A stretch of DNA of 10,560 nt from Acidobacteriota bacterium (lineage in GTDB: Bacteria; Acidobacteriota; Holophagae; Thermotomaculales; Thermotomaculaceae), in assembly GCA_027067895.1 (NCBI GenBank), contig JAMOUY010000135.1, positions 1 to 10,560 of the forward strand. Reading direction: 5' to 3'. Position numbers and translations under genes: made by a program. The notes below the pieces were generated by a model. It was not told the origin of the DNA. It worked only from the letters and a program-made list of their open reading frames with translations, and did not search any database. This document shows, in pieces, positions 1-7,322 of the stretch; positions within the stretch are counted from its first letter, which is position 1, and each line of letters starts with the position of its first letter.

Positions 1-20
1 ATCGGTATTGGAGAAACTTG

Positions 21-2564
21 ATGACAAATAAGGAAAAAGAGCCTGAAATTGTTGTTGAAAAAAACAAGCCTGAGGTTGATATAAAAAAAATGAGGCAAAA
101 AAAGAAATCCCCTTGGAAAAAGTATTTTTATGTTTTTTTGTTCTTTCTTTTCTGTGCAATTTTCGGATGGGGATTGGGAAGGTATATTCTAACCACAGGG
201 CAGAATCATGAGTTAATGGAGAAACTGCGCAACTTTAAACCGAAACTTATCACCAAAGTTTACGACATACACGGAGAGGTAATCGGGACATTTGCAAGGG
301 AAAAGAGGGAGTTAATCAGTTATAAGGATATCCCCAAAAGTTTTGTAAACGCCCTTGTTGCCGTTGAGGATGCAAGATTTTTTGAGCATGTCGGGGTTGA
401 CCCGTTCGGAATAATAAGGGCGGCTATTCACGATTTGATAACAAGAAGGGCATCGCAGGGCGCTTCAACAATCACAATGCAACTTGTAAAGCACATGACA
501 GGAAGAAAAGAAAAAAGCATTAAAAGAAAGATAACGGAGGCTCTGCTTGCCATTCAGGTGGAGAGGATTTTTACAAAAGAGGAGATTTTTGAAAGGTATG
601 TAAATCAGGTTTACTTCGGAAGGGGACTTTACGGATTGCAGGCTGCATCAAGGTATTATTTCGGCAAAGATGCGGCAGAGTTGACAATTCCTGAAAGCGC
701 TTTTCTTGCGGGTCTTGTGCAGGCGCCGTCAAGATATTCCCCAACAAGAAATATAAAACTTGCCAAAAAGAGAAGGGACCATGTTTTAAAGAGAATGCTT
801 GACGAGGGCTATATAACCGAAAAGCAGTATGAGGAAGCGGTTAAAACCCCGCTAATACTTCCGGGAGAGGTTAAAACCCAAAAGGAGAGAGTGGGGGCAT
901 ATTTCCTTGAAGAGGTTAGAAAGTATCTTTATAGGAAATACGGGGCGGAAGCTGTGCTTGATGATGGGTTAAATGTTTATACAACCCTTGATTTGCGCCT
1001 TCAAAAAAAAGCGGAAGAGGCTGTCAAAGAAGGTTTAAAAGCGCTTGATAAGAGGCAGGGATTTAGGGTTGAAGACAAAAAATCTATAAAACCGGAAGAA
1101 ATTGATAAATATTGGTCGCCAACTTGGAATAAAACAATTGAGGCGGGGGACGAAGTTGAAGGCGTAATTGTAAAATCCAATTCAAAATCTGCGATTGTGA
1201 AAATAAAAGATTGGGAGATTAAAATAGGCAAATATGAAATTGTTTGGACAAAGGCAAAAAGAGTAAGCGATATTCTAAAACCGGGAGACGTTGTCTTGTT
1301 TAAAGTTCATCAATTTGATACCGAAAAAGAGAAATTTAATATTTCCCTTGACCAAGAGCCCAAAGTTGAAGGAGCGCTTCTTGCCATTAATCATCATTCG
1401 GGCGAAATTCTTGCCATGGTCGGCGGATATAGTTTCAAGCGTTCAAAGTTTAACAGGGCAATTCAGGCCAAAAGGCAGACAGGTTCTGTTTTTAAACCGA
1501 TACTTTACGGCGCGGCCTTTGACAGTGCGTTTACACTTGCGGATACATTTTTTGACGAGCCGACAATTTTTCTTGACCCGAGACTTTTTTACGTTGATGA
1601 ATACGGAAATATCAGAAAGTATGAGTTAAGCGAAGCATACAAAAGAAGGATTAGAAAGGGAGAAGTTGAAGAGCCCGAGCCTTATGAGCCTAAAAACTAT
1701 TACCATGAATACGACGGCTTAATCACGTTAAGAACAGCGCTTGAAAAGTCAAAGAATATTGTTTCGGTCAAACTTTTCAATAGAATCGGCTATAAAAAAG
1801 TCCGCTCTTTTGCGAAAAAGTTGGGGATTAGGGAGCAAATAGCACCTTATCTTTCCTCTGCTTTGGGCTCAACCGACTTAACCTTGTACGAGGTATGCCG
1901 GGCGTACGGAACAATTGCTAATTTAGGTGTAACAACCCAGCCGTTTTTCATAAGAAAGGTTGAAGACAGATACGGCAACACATTGGAAGAGCAGACTGTT
2001 TTGTCGTATAGAGCGATTTCCCCGGAAACAGCCTACATTACCGTTGAAGCAATGAAAGGCGTAATTCAGCGTGGAACCGGAAGAAAAGCGAGGGCTTTGA
2101 ATTGGAATTTATGCGGAAAAACCGGAACAACCGACGATTATACCGATGCGTGGTTTGTGGGAAGCGACCCGAATATAACATTGGGAGTTTGGGTTGGTTT
2201 TGATTTGAAAAAAACTTTGGGGCCAAGGGAGACAGGCGCAAAAGCCGCTTTGCCTATTTGGATTGATTTTATGAAGGAATACATTAAACATACTGTAAAA
2301 ACCAATTGGAAAGTGCCGAAAAAGATAGTTAGAGTGCCTATTGACAAAAGAAGCGGACTGCTTGCCAACACACAGGCGGGATGCAGGCCTGACGATATAA
2401 TTCTTGAAGCGTTTAAAAAAGGCACTCAGCCGGTTGAAAAATGCAGCAGGGAAATTCACAGAATTCTTGCTTTGCCGTATTATGAACAGCATGGAAGCAG
2501 TATTATGGTTGACCCGGCAACGGGAATGATTAAACCGAATATAGAGTTTATAATTTACCATTAG
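21..2564 (+). CDS. Class A penicillin-binding protein (PBP1A-type peptidoglycan glycosyltransferase/transpeptidase)
   Basis: This is a bifunctional, inner-membrane-anchored enzyme that polymerises lipid II into glycan strands and cross-links them by D,D-transpeptidation in the periplasm. Residue numbers use the ATG at 21. A Lys-rich cytoplasmic tail leads to one membrane segment (about 35-57). The GT51 domain shows the EDARFFEH motif with catalytic-type E116, GASTITMQL, and a second family Glu at E173 in KITEALLAIQVE. An OB-like insert (about 350-450), typical of Gram-negative PBP1A, separates it from the transpeptidase domain. That domain carries all three penicillin-binding motifs: SVFK (S489 to K492), SKN (577-579) and KTGTT (700-704). 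At 847 residues the length is normal and the protein looks intact. GGAG at 10-13 lies 7 bases before ATG 21, so I prefer it to the in-frame TTG at 18. An upstream gene probably ends in these first bases: one frame gives TGATG, with a stop at 19-21. The peptidase gene follows after 8 bases. The symbol (mrcA, ponA or pbp1A) varies by lineage. Confidence 0.95.
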   Translation: MTNKEKEPEIVVEKNKPEVDIKKMRQKKKSPWKKYFYVFLFFLFCAIFGWGLGRYILTTGQNHELMEKLRNFKPKLITKVYDIHGEVIGTFAREKRELISYKDIPKSFVNALVAVEDARFFEHVGVDPFGIIRAAIHDLITRRASQGASTITMQLVKHMTGRKEKSIKRKITEALLAIQVERIFTKEEIFERYVNQVYFGRGLYGLQAASRYYFGKDAAELTIPESAFLAGLVQAPSRYSPTRNIKLAKKRRDHVLKRMLDEGYITEKQYEEAVKTPLILPGEVKTQKERVGAYFLEEVRKYLYRKYGAEAVLDDGLNVYTTLDLRLQKKAEEAVKEGLKALDKRQGFRVEDKKSIKPEEIDKYWSPTWNKTIEAGDEVEGVIVKSNSKSAIVKIKDWEIKIGKYEIVWTKAKRVSDILKPGDVVLFKVHQFDTEKEKFNISLDQEPKVEGALLAINHHSGEILAMVGGYSFKRSKFNRAIQAKRQTGSVFKPILYGAAFDSAFTLADTFFDEPTIFLDPRLFYVDEYGNIRKYELSEAYKRRIRKGEVEEPEPYEPKNYYHEYDGLITLRTALEKSKNIVSVKLFNRIGYKKVRSFAKKLGIREQIAPYLSSALGSTDLTLYEVCRAYGTIANLGVTTQPFFIRKVEDRYGNTLEEQTVLSYRAISPETAYITVEAMKGVIQRGTGRKARALNWNLCGKTGTTDDYTDAWFVGSDPNITLGVWVGFDLKKTLGPRETGAKAALPIWIDFMKEYIKHTVKTNWKVPKKIVRVPIDKRSGLLANTQAGCRPDDIILEAFKKGTQPVEKCSREIHRILALPYYEQHGSSIMVDPATGMIKPNIEFIIYH

Positions 2565-2572
2565 GAGGGGGT

Positions 2573-4435
2573 ATGAAATTTTTTCTTGTTTTAAGTTTTG
2601 CGGTTTTAATTTCTTTAAGCCTTGCGGCTAAATCAAGGGACAGCATTCCCGAAGAGTATAAGTGGAATTTGAAAGACTTGTATCCTTCGGTTGAGGTTTT
2701 TAAGCAGAAAAGAGCGGAGTTTGCGAAAAAAATTGAAAAACTTGCGGAATTTCAGGGAAAATTGGGAGAGTCGCCGGCTAATTTAAAGGCTTGTCTTGAT
2801 GCTTTTTTCAATCTTAACAGAGAACTTGACAGGCTTATGACCTATGTTTCTTTAAGGGCTGACGAAAATTTGGGTAATTCGGAAAACCAAAAACTTAAAA
2901 ACGAAACCTTTAATGTTGCGAGAAAGTTTGGCGAATACGCATCTTTTATTGAGCCCGAAATAATCTCAATAGGAGAAGAGAAGATAAATGATTTTATTAA
3001 GCAGGACAAAGGGCTTAAACTTTACGAGTTGTTTTTAAAGAGGGTTTTGAAAGGCAAAAAACATATTCTTTCAAAAAAAGAAGAGGCTTTGCTTGCAAAA
3101 ACATCAATGATTGCGGATACCGCATATCAGACATATTCAATTCTTTCCTATACCGATTTGCCTTTTCCCGTTGTTGAGTTAAACGGAGAAAAGGTAAGGC
3201 TTAATCAGTCGGCTTATACAAAATGGCGTTCAAATCCAGACATAAAAATAAGAAACATTGTCTTTCCTAAATTTTTCGGCACATACAAGAGTTTTGAAAA
3301 TACATACGGTACGCTTTTGTATTCTCAGGTAAAGAAAGACTGGTTTTATGCAAGCGCCAAAAAATACAATTCCTGCGTTGAAGCGGCATTGGAGCCTAAC
3401 GAGGTGCCTGTCAAGGTTTACACAAACCTGATTAAAGTTATAAACGAAAACCTTCCTTCCCTTCACAGGTATTTGAATTTAAGGAAGAAAATGCTGGGGC
3501 TTAAAGAATTGACATACGCAGACCTTTACACCCCCCTTGTAAAAAGCGTTGACGCCAAATACACTTACAAAGAGGCTCAAAAGATTATTGAAGACGCTTT
3601 AAAGCCTCTCGGCAAAGAGTATCACACCTATCTTCACAGGGCTTTTACCGAAAGATGGATTGACGTTTATCCCAACGACGGCAAGAGGGGCGGGGCGTAT
3701 TCAAGCGGAAACGCTTACGACGTTCATCCTTACATTCTTATGAATTACAACGACGATTACGAGTCTCTTTCAACCCTTGCCCACGAGTTGGGACATTCAA
3801 TGCATTCAATGTTTTCAAATACCTATCAGCCCTATGTTTATTCCGATTACACAATCTTTGTGGCGGAAGTTGCTTCAACGTTTAACGAAAACCTTTTAAA
3901 CCACTATCTTTTAACCCACACGAAAGACAAAAAGATGAAAATGTTCCTTTTGGGACACCTTCTTGAAGGAATAAGGCAGACTATTTTCAGGCAGGCTATG
4001 TTTGCCGAGTTTGAACTTGAAATTCACAAAAAGGTTGAGAAAGGCGAAGCCTTAACGGGAAAAGATTTGTCCGACCTTTATCTGAAAATTGTCAGGAAGT
4101 ATTACGGACACGACAAGGGTATATGCAAAGTTGACGACCTTTACGCAATTGAGTGGGCATACATTCCCCACTTTTACTACAATTTTTACGTTTATCAATA
4201 TGCAACGTCTCTTATTGCTTCAACCCACCTTGCGCAGAAGGTTATTCACGGGGACAAGAAGGATGTTGAGGAATACCTTGGTTTTATCAAATCAGGTTGC
4301 TCTGATACCCCGATTAACATTCTTAGAAAAGCTGGCGCAGACCTTGAAACAGACGTTCCTTTTAAAACAACAATGAAGGTATTTAACCAAACAATGGACG
4401 AAATTGAGAAACTTTTGAAGGAAGAAAATAAATAA
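2573..4435 (+). CDS. pepF: Exported oligoendopeptidase F-like M3 metallopeptidase
   Basis: This is a zinc peptidase of family M3 (PepF/M3B type), which cuts short peptides. Zinc ligands are visible as HELGH (H404, E405, H408) and a third ligand, E432, in FVAEVAST, with the family spacing. The C-terminal IPHFYYNFYVYQYA segment (H533, Y535, Y536) matches the conserved substrate-binding region. The N-terminus has a short basic start, a hydrophobic core (about 3-17) and a small-residue site near SLAAKS at about 18-21, so it reads as a signal peptide. The mature N-terminus (IPEEYKWNLKDLYPS) is typical of PepF. Length is 620 residues against about 600 for cytosolic relatives, the difference being mostly the leader. 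AGGAGG (2563-2568) overlaps the TAG stop of the preceding PBP gene and sits 4 bases before ATG 2573, so the two genes are probably co-transcribed and perhaps translationally coupled. The exported location is inferred from sequence. A role in processing periplasmic peptides is plausible, but a link to peptidoglycan is not shown. Confidence 0.93.
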   Translation: MKFFLVLSFAVLISLSLAAKSRDSIPEEYKWNLKDLYPSVEVFKQKRAEFAKKIEKLAEFQGKLGESPANLKACLDAFFNLNRELDRLMTYVSLRADENLGNSENQKLKNETFNVARKFGEYASFIEPEIISIGEEKINDFIKQDKGLKLYELFLKRVLKGKKHILSKKEEALLAKTSMIADTAYQTYSILSYTDLPFPVVELNGEKVRLNQSAYTKWRSNPDIKIRNIVFPKFFGTYKSFENTYGTLLYSQVKKDWFYASAKKYNSCVEAALEPNEVPVKVYTNLIKVINENLPSLHRYLNLRKKMLGLKELTYADLYTPLVKSVDAKYTYKEAQKIIEDALKPLGKEYHTYLHRAFTERWIDVYPNDGKRGGAYSSGNAYDVHPYILMNYNDDYESLSTLAHELGHSMHSMFSNTYQPYVYSDYTIFVAEVASTFNENLLNHYLLTHTKDKKMKMFLLGHLLEGIRQTIFRQAMFAEFELEIHKKVEKGEALTGKDLSDLYLKIVRKYYGHDKGICKVDDLYAIEWAYIPHFYYNFYVYQYATSLIASTHLAQKVIHGDKKDVEEYLGFIKSGCSDTPINILRKAGADLETDVPFKTTMKVFNQTMDEIEKLLKEENK

Positions 4436-4456
4436 TTTTTTCCGATTGTTTTTTCC

Positions 4457-4482
4457 GCGGGGATAAATTCCCCGCTTTTTTT
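4457..4482 (+). terminator. Intrinsic (rho-independent) terminator after the M3 peptidase gene
   Basis: A 7-bp stem, GCGGGGA (4457-4463) with TCCCCGC (4469-4475), encloses the 5-base loop TAAAT. Seven T residues follow at once (4476-4482). It lies 21 bases after the peptidase stop codon and before the purA promoter region, so it should separate the two transcription units. The opposite strand has only four A residues (TTTT at 4451-4454) two bases beyond the stem, so termination is mainly in the + direction. Confidence 0.9.
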
Positions 4483-4487
4483 GTTTT

Positions 4488-4518
4488 TTGATTGTTTTTT
4501 CCTTCCCTGTGGTAAAAT
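4488..4518 (+). promoter_or_regulatory. Candidate sigma70-type promoter for purA
   Basis: A -10-like TAAAAT at 4513-4518 is preceded by TGG (4510-4512), giving an extended -10 element. The possible -35 is weak: TTGATT at 4488-4493 with a long 19-base spacer, or TTGTTT at 4493-4498 with a short 14-base spacer. The extended -10 could compensate. The position suits initiation near 4525, giving a leader of about 30 bases before the chosen purA start. Lying just after a terminator supports a promoter here. No purine riboswitch or operator was recognised. Confidence 0.5.
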
Positions 4519-4555
4519 TTATTAAGTCTGAGCAAAAAATATGTTGGAGAAGGTT

Positions 4556-5863
4556 ATGGCTTTAAATATTTGTGTGACCGGAGGCCAATGGGGAGATGAG
4601 GGAAAGGGAAAGGTAATTGACATACTTTCCGAGCATTTTGACGTTGTTGTCAGGTTTCAGGGAGGAAGCAATGCGGGGCACACCGTTGTTATAGACGGAA
4701 AAACTTATTTTCTTCACCTTGTCCCTTCTGGAATATTCCACGATGAAAAGGTATGCGTTATAGGAAACGGTGTTGTGCTTGACCCGTTCGGGTTGAAGGA
4801 AGAAATAGAGAATTTGGTAAGCAACGGGGTTTCTGTCAATCCGGACAAACTTATAATTAGCGACAGGGCACATCTTGTTTTGCCTTTTCACAAAATACTT
4901 GACAAGGCGCTTGAAGAAAGCAGAAATTTTAGAAAAATAGGTACAACGGGCAGAGGCATAGGCCCGTCTTATTCAACAAAGGCTTTAAGGTTGGGCATAA
5001 GGGTAATTGACTTGTTTAACGAAAGCGATTTAATACCCTTGCTTAAAGACAATGTGGATTGTTTAAACTTTTTGTTCAAGGATTATTTTAAAACGGAAAC
5101 GGTAAATATTGATTTGCTGTATAAACAACTGCTGGAAATTAGGGATTTTCTGGCGCCTTTTACCGCAAACACTGTTTACAAACTTGAAGGTTTCAGAAAA
5201 GAAGGTAAAAGCATTCTCTTTGAGGGAGCGCAGGCCTCTTTGCTTGATATTGACCACGGTACCTATCCTTTTGTAACATCTTCAACAGTTATTGCGGGTG
5301 GGGTATCGTCGGGAGCCGGTGTCCCGGCAAAGGAATTGGATTACACAGTTGGCATATTCAAAGCATACTGCACAAGGGTTGGAAACGGTCCCTTTCCCAC
5401 GGAAGCGCAAAACGGCATGGGTGAAATCCTACGTTCAATAGGCGGGGAATTCGGCACAACAACGGGAAGGCCGAGAAGATGCGGATGGTTTGACCTTGTT
5501 GCGGCAAAGTATGCAAAAATAATCAACGGCTATTCTCATATAGCCTTGATGAAACTTGACGTATTGAGCAAATTTGAGGAAATTCCCGTGTGTATCGGTT
5601 ACAGGTATAAAGGCGGTATTCTTAAAGAATTTCCTTCCGATATAAAAGTGCTTGAAAATGTTGAGCCGTATTACAAATTTCTAAACGGATGGGGAACTGA
5701 TATTACCGGAATAGAAAAATTTGAGGATTTGCCGGAAGAGGCGAAAGATTATGTCAAATACATTTCCGACAGTATGGAAACAAATCTATTCCTTATTTCG
5801 GTGGGACCGGACAGAAACGAAACCATAATCGTAAACAATTTTATTGAGAATAACGAAGTTTAG
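4556..5863 (+). CDS. purA: Adenylosuccinate synthetase
   Basis: This cytosolic enzyme joins IMP and L-aspartate using GTP to form adenylosuccinate, the first committed step from IMP to AMP. The N-terminal GGQWGDEGKGK motif holds the catalytic-type Asp (D14), and GGSNAGHT holds the partner His (H42). Further family blocks are GTTGRGIGPSYSTKA, EGAQASLLDIDHGTYPFVTS, TRVGNGPFPTE, EFGTTTGRPRRCGWFD and SVGPDRNE. With the ATG at 4556 the protein has 435 residues, normal for the family, and begins MALNICVTGGQWGDEG like its relatives. An in-frame ATG at 4541 would add five residues, but it has no clear ribosome-binding site, whereas GGAG (4546-4549) lies 6 bases before 4556. It is the first gene after a terminator and probable promoter. 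Its stop codon lies inside a 12-bp inverted repeat that runs up to the next gene. Confidence 0.97.
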   Translation: MALNICVTGGQWGDEGKGKVIDILSEHFDVVVRFQGGSNAGHTVVIDGKTYFLHLVPSGIFHDEKVCVIGNGVVLDPFGLKEEIENLVSNGVSVNPDKLIISDRAHLVLPFHKILDKALEESRNFRKIGTTGRGIGPSYSTKALRLGIRVIDLFNESDLIPLLKDNVDCLNFLFKDYFKTETVNIDLLYKQLLEIRDFLAPFTANTVYKLEGFRKEGKSILFEGAQASLLDIDHGTYPFVTSSTVIAGGVSSGAGVPAKELDYTVGIFKAYCTRVGNGPFPTEAQNGMGEILRSIGGEFGTTTGRPRRCGWFDLVAAKYAKIINGYSHIALMKLDVLSKFEEIPVCIGYRYKGGILKEFPSDIKVLENVEPYYKFLNGWGTDITGIEKFEDLPEEAKDYVKYISDSMETNLFLISVGPDRNETIIVNNFIENNEV

Positions 5864-5892
5864 TGATACCATAAAATCAAATCACTAAACTT
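5856..5892 (+). repeat. Perfect 12-bp inverted repeat at the purA / YIP1-gene junction
   Basis: AAGTTTAGTGAT (5856-5867) is an exact reverse complement of ATCACTAAACTT (5881-5892), with a 13-base loop between them. In RNA, a G-U pair (5855/5893) and a C-G pair (5854/5894) could extend the stem to 14 pairs. The left arm contains the purA TAG stop (5861-5863), and the right arm ends where GGAGGG, the ribosome-binding site of the next gene, begins (5894). There is no T-run afterwards, so this is not a standard terminator. It could be an RNA hairpin affecting stability or translation, or a DNA operator. The structure is seen directly; the role is inference. Confidence 0.7.
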
Positions 5893-5903
5893 TGGAGGGA
5901 AAA

Positions 5904-6722
5904 ATGATTAAATGTCCTAACTGCGGTTTTGATTTAAACGGGGACGAAACAAAATGCCCGAATTGCGGCTATGTTTTAAAAAGCGGAGGTGAAATGGCAC
6001 CGCCGCCGCCTCAATCCAACTTAGATATTCCTGCACCCCCCGCCGATAATTCATACAATGCTGGCGGGAGAAAGAAAACCATTCCGTTTGCAGATACCAC
6101 AATTTCTTTTTTTGACGGATTATTTGAGACGATAAAACTTGCTTTGTTCAGTCCGTCTGAATTTTTTGAAAATTATGAGTTTAAGACTTCTATCGGCAAC
6201 GGCATTCTCTTTGCTTTGATACTCAGTGTAATTTCCGCTGTTTTTAGTCTTATTTATAACCTGATTTTCAGGTCTTCTTTTACATCAATGCTTGCAAGGT
6301 GGGGAAATATTCCTGCTGAGCAGTTGCAGATGCAGAATGCAATGGGAATGTTTACCGGGGTTATGGGACTGTTTTTAATTCCCATCGGAGTATTAATCGG
6401 CCTTTTTGTAATGGCAGGCATTTATCATTTGCTTTTAATGGCGGTAAACGGGGCTAAAAACGGTTTTGAGGCAACTTTAAACGTTGTTGCTTACACTTCT
6501 GCCGTTTTGGTGTTTTCAATAATCCCTTTCTGCGGAAGCACAATTGCTTGGATTTACAGAATTGTTTTGAACATAATGGGGCTTCAAAGGGTGCATGAAA
6601 CGACAACGGGCAAGGCATCTTTCGCAGTCCTTCTTCCGTATCTTTTCTGCTGTTTGTGTTTTGTAATTTACATTGTTTTTATTTTAGGTGCAGTGGGGCT
6701 TGCAGCCGCTAATTCTAACTAA
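5904..6722 (+). CDS. Zinc-ribbon plus YIP1-like multi-pass membrane protein
   Basis: The function of this 272-residue protein is unknown. It begins with a small zinc ribbon made of two CPNCG knuckles (C4, C7, C18, C21). A Pro-rich flexible linker follows (about 32-49), then a hydrophobic domain from about residue 60 with roughly five membrane spans, resembling the YIP1 family. The pattern FFDGLFETIKLALFSPSEFF just before the first span is typical of bacterial YIP1-like proteins, in which a cytoplasmic segment precedes the membrane region. The YIP1 assignment rests on this pattern and on topology, without a profile search. GGAGGG (5894-5899) lies 4 bases before ATG 5904; an in-frame TTG at 5892 would sit upstream of that site and is unlikely. 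It lies 40 bases after purA, downstream of an inverted repeat, and 3 bases before the DUF2752 gene, so these two are likely an operon. Confidence 0.8.
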   Translation: MIKCPNCGFDLNGDETKCPNCGYVLKSGGEMAPPPPQSNLDIPAPPADNSYNAGGRKKTIPFADTTISFFDGLFETIKLALFSPSEFFENYEFKTSIGNGILFALILSVISAVFSLIYNLIFRSSFTSMLARWGNIPAEQLQMQNAMGMFTGVMGLFLIPIGVLIGLFVMAGIYHLLLMAVNGAKNGFEATLNVVAYTSAVLVFSIIPFCGSTIAWIYRIVLNIMGLQRVHETTTGKASFAVLLPYLFCCLCFVIYIVFILGAVGLAAANSN

Positions 6723-6725
6723 TTT

Positions 6726-7139
6726 ATGAAGGTATATTTGAAAGAGCATAAAAAGGGGGATTTAAACGTCCCCCTTATTTATTTTTTGGTGTTAACCGCT
6801 TCTTTTATAGGCGGGTTTATCATTTACAAATTGGGCGCTTTACCCCCTTTAAAGTGCCAGTTTAAAGAATTTACCGGCTATCCCTGTCCCACCTGCGGGA
6901 CAACGAGGCTTATTCTTTCCCTTTACAATCTTGATATTGTTTCCGCTTTTAAATTCAATCCCTTTATGTTTTTGTTCGGTGTTATTTTAGGGTTATGGAC
7001 TTTAACCGGTTTTTTGCCTTTCTTTTTGAAGAAAAAACTTGTTTTTGAAATAAGTGTCAAGGAAAAGAAAATTCTTGTTATTGTGGTGGCAATTCTTTTC
7101 CTTTTGAATTGGGCATACCTTGTCTGGGCAGGCATTTGA
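6726..7139 (+). CDS. DUF2752 family small membrane protein
   Basis: This 137-residue protein carries the DUF2752 hallmark CPTCGTTR (residues 54-61), preceded by C44. Three hydrophobic stretches are visible (about 15-37, 74-97 and 115-136), placing it in the membrane. The family has no assigned biochemical function known to me; the conserved Cys pair could bind metal or be redox-active, which is speculation. The start is 3 bases after the stop of the zinc-ribbon YIP1 gene. No Shine-Dalgarno-like sequence lies before ATG 6726 (the bases there are CTAACTAATTT), so translation probably depends on coupling to the upstream gene. A long AT-rich spacer follows, without a clear GC-rich terminator. Confidence 0.85.
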   Translation: MKVYLKEHKKGDLNVPLIYFLVLTASFIGGFIIYKLGALPPLKCQFKEFTGYPCPTCGTTRLILSLYNLDIVSAFKFNPFMFLFGVILGLWTLTGFLPFFLKKKLVFEISVKEKKILVIVVAILFLLNWAYLVWAGI

Positions 7140-7270
7140 GTTAAAAAAATAATCGCATCTCTATTTTTTTATTTTCCACTTCCAAAAATTTAAAAAAAAT
7201 TGCTATTTTTTTATCCTTTGTTTTCTTTTAGTTAAAAAATTTTTTTCATTTTTTTTATTTTTTAGGTTGC
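7140..7270 (+). other. Extremely AT-rich spacer upstream of the dcw cluster
   Basis: Bases 7141-7260 contain only about 18 G or C in 120 (15%), with long A and T runs. No gene was found here. A weak A/T-only hairpin is possible, AAAAAAATA (7143-7151) with TATTTTTTT (7162-7170), and might act as a poor terminator for the DUF2752 gene. The self-complementary run A6T7 lies at 7234-7246. This is where the mraZ promoter should be, but no -35/-10 pair stands out because so many hexamers are near matches. The A-tracts could bend the DNA or act as UP elements. Confidence 0.55.
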
Positions 7271-7297
7271 AAATGGAAAAAAATGGACTAAAATGGA
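7271..7297 (+). promoter_or_regulatory. Probable MraZ box: three 10-bp-spaced direct repeats
   Basis: AAATGGA occurs three times at exact 10-base spacing: 7271-7277, 7281-7287 and 7291-7297. MraZ is known to bind several direct repeats with a 10-bp period upstream of its own gene (TGGG cores in E. coli, AAAGTGG-like cores in other bacteria) and generally to autoregulate the dcw cluster. Here the second and third copies read AAAATGGA, matching that pattern with A for G at one position and A ending the core. The array ends 25 bases before the mraZ start chosen here, in the expected place for repression near the promoter or leader. Binding itself is inferred. Confidence 0.8.
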
Positions 7298-7322
7298 AAA
7301 TAAGAAACAACAAGGGTGGACG

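Noticed and set aside
2109..2561. Long open frame on the - strand opposite the 3' end of the PBP gene (150 codons)
   Set aside because: It overlaps conserved transpeptidase coding sequence completely, has no family motif and has Arg/Asn/Phe-rich composition typical of a shadow frame.
4483..4555. A purine riboswitch or other structured leader before purA
   Set aside because: Only about 30 bases lie between the probable transcription start and the purA start, with no aptamer-like structure seen.
5856..5892. The 12-bp inverted repeat as an intrinsic terminator after purA
   Set aside because: The stem is AT-rich and is followed by TGGAGGG instead of a T-run on the + strand. It is kept as a repeat of unknown role.
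7143..7170. A/T-only hairpin AAAAAAATA / TATTTTTTT after the DUF2752 gene as a terminator
   Set aside because: All nine pairs are A-T and the loop is 10 bases, so the stem is weak. In a 15% G+C region such matches arise by chance. It is noted within the AT-rich spacer only.
7293..7322. Ten-codon N-terminal extension of mraZ from the ATG at 7293
   Set aside because: It lies inside the third repeat of the probable MraZ box, lacks a ribosome-binding site, and the added residues do not resemble MraZ N-termini. The ATG at 7323 fits better.
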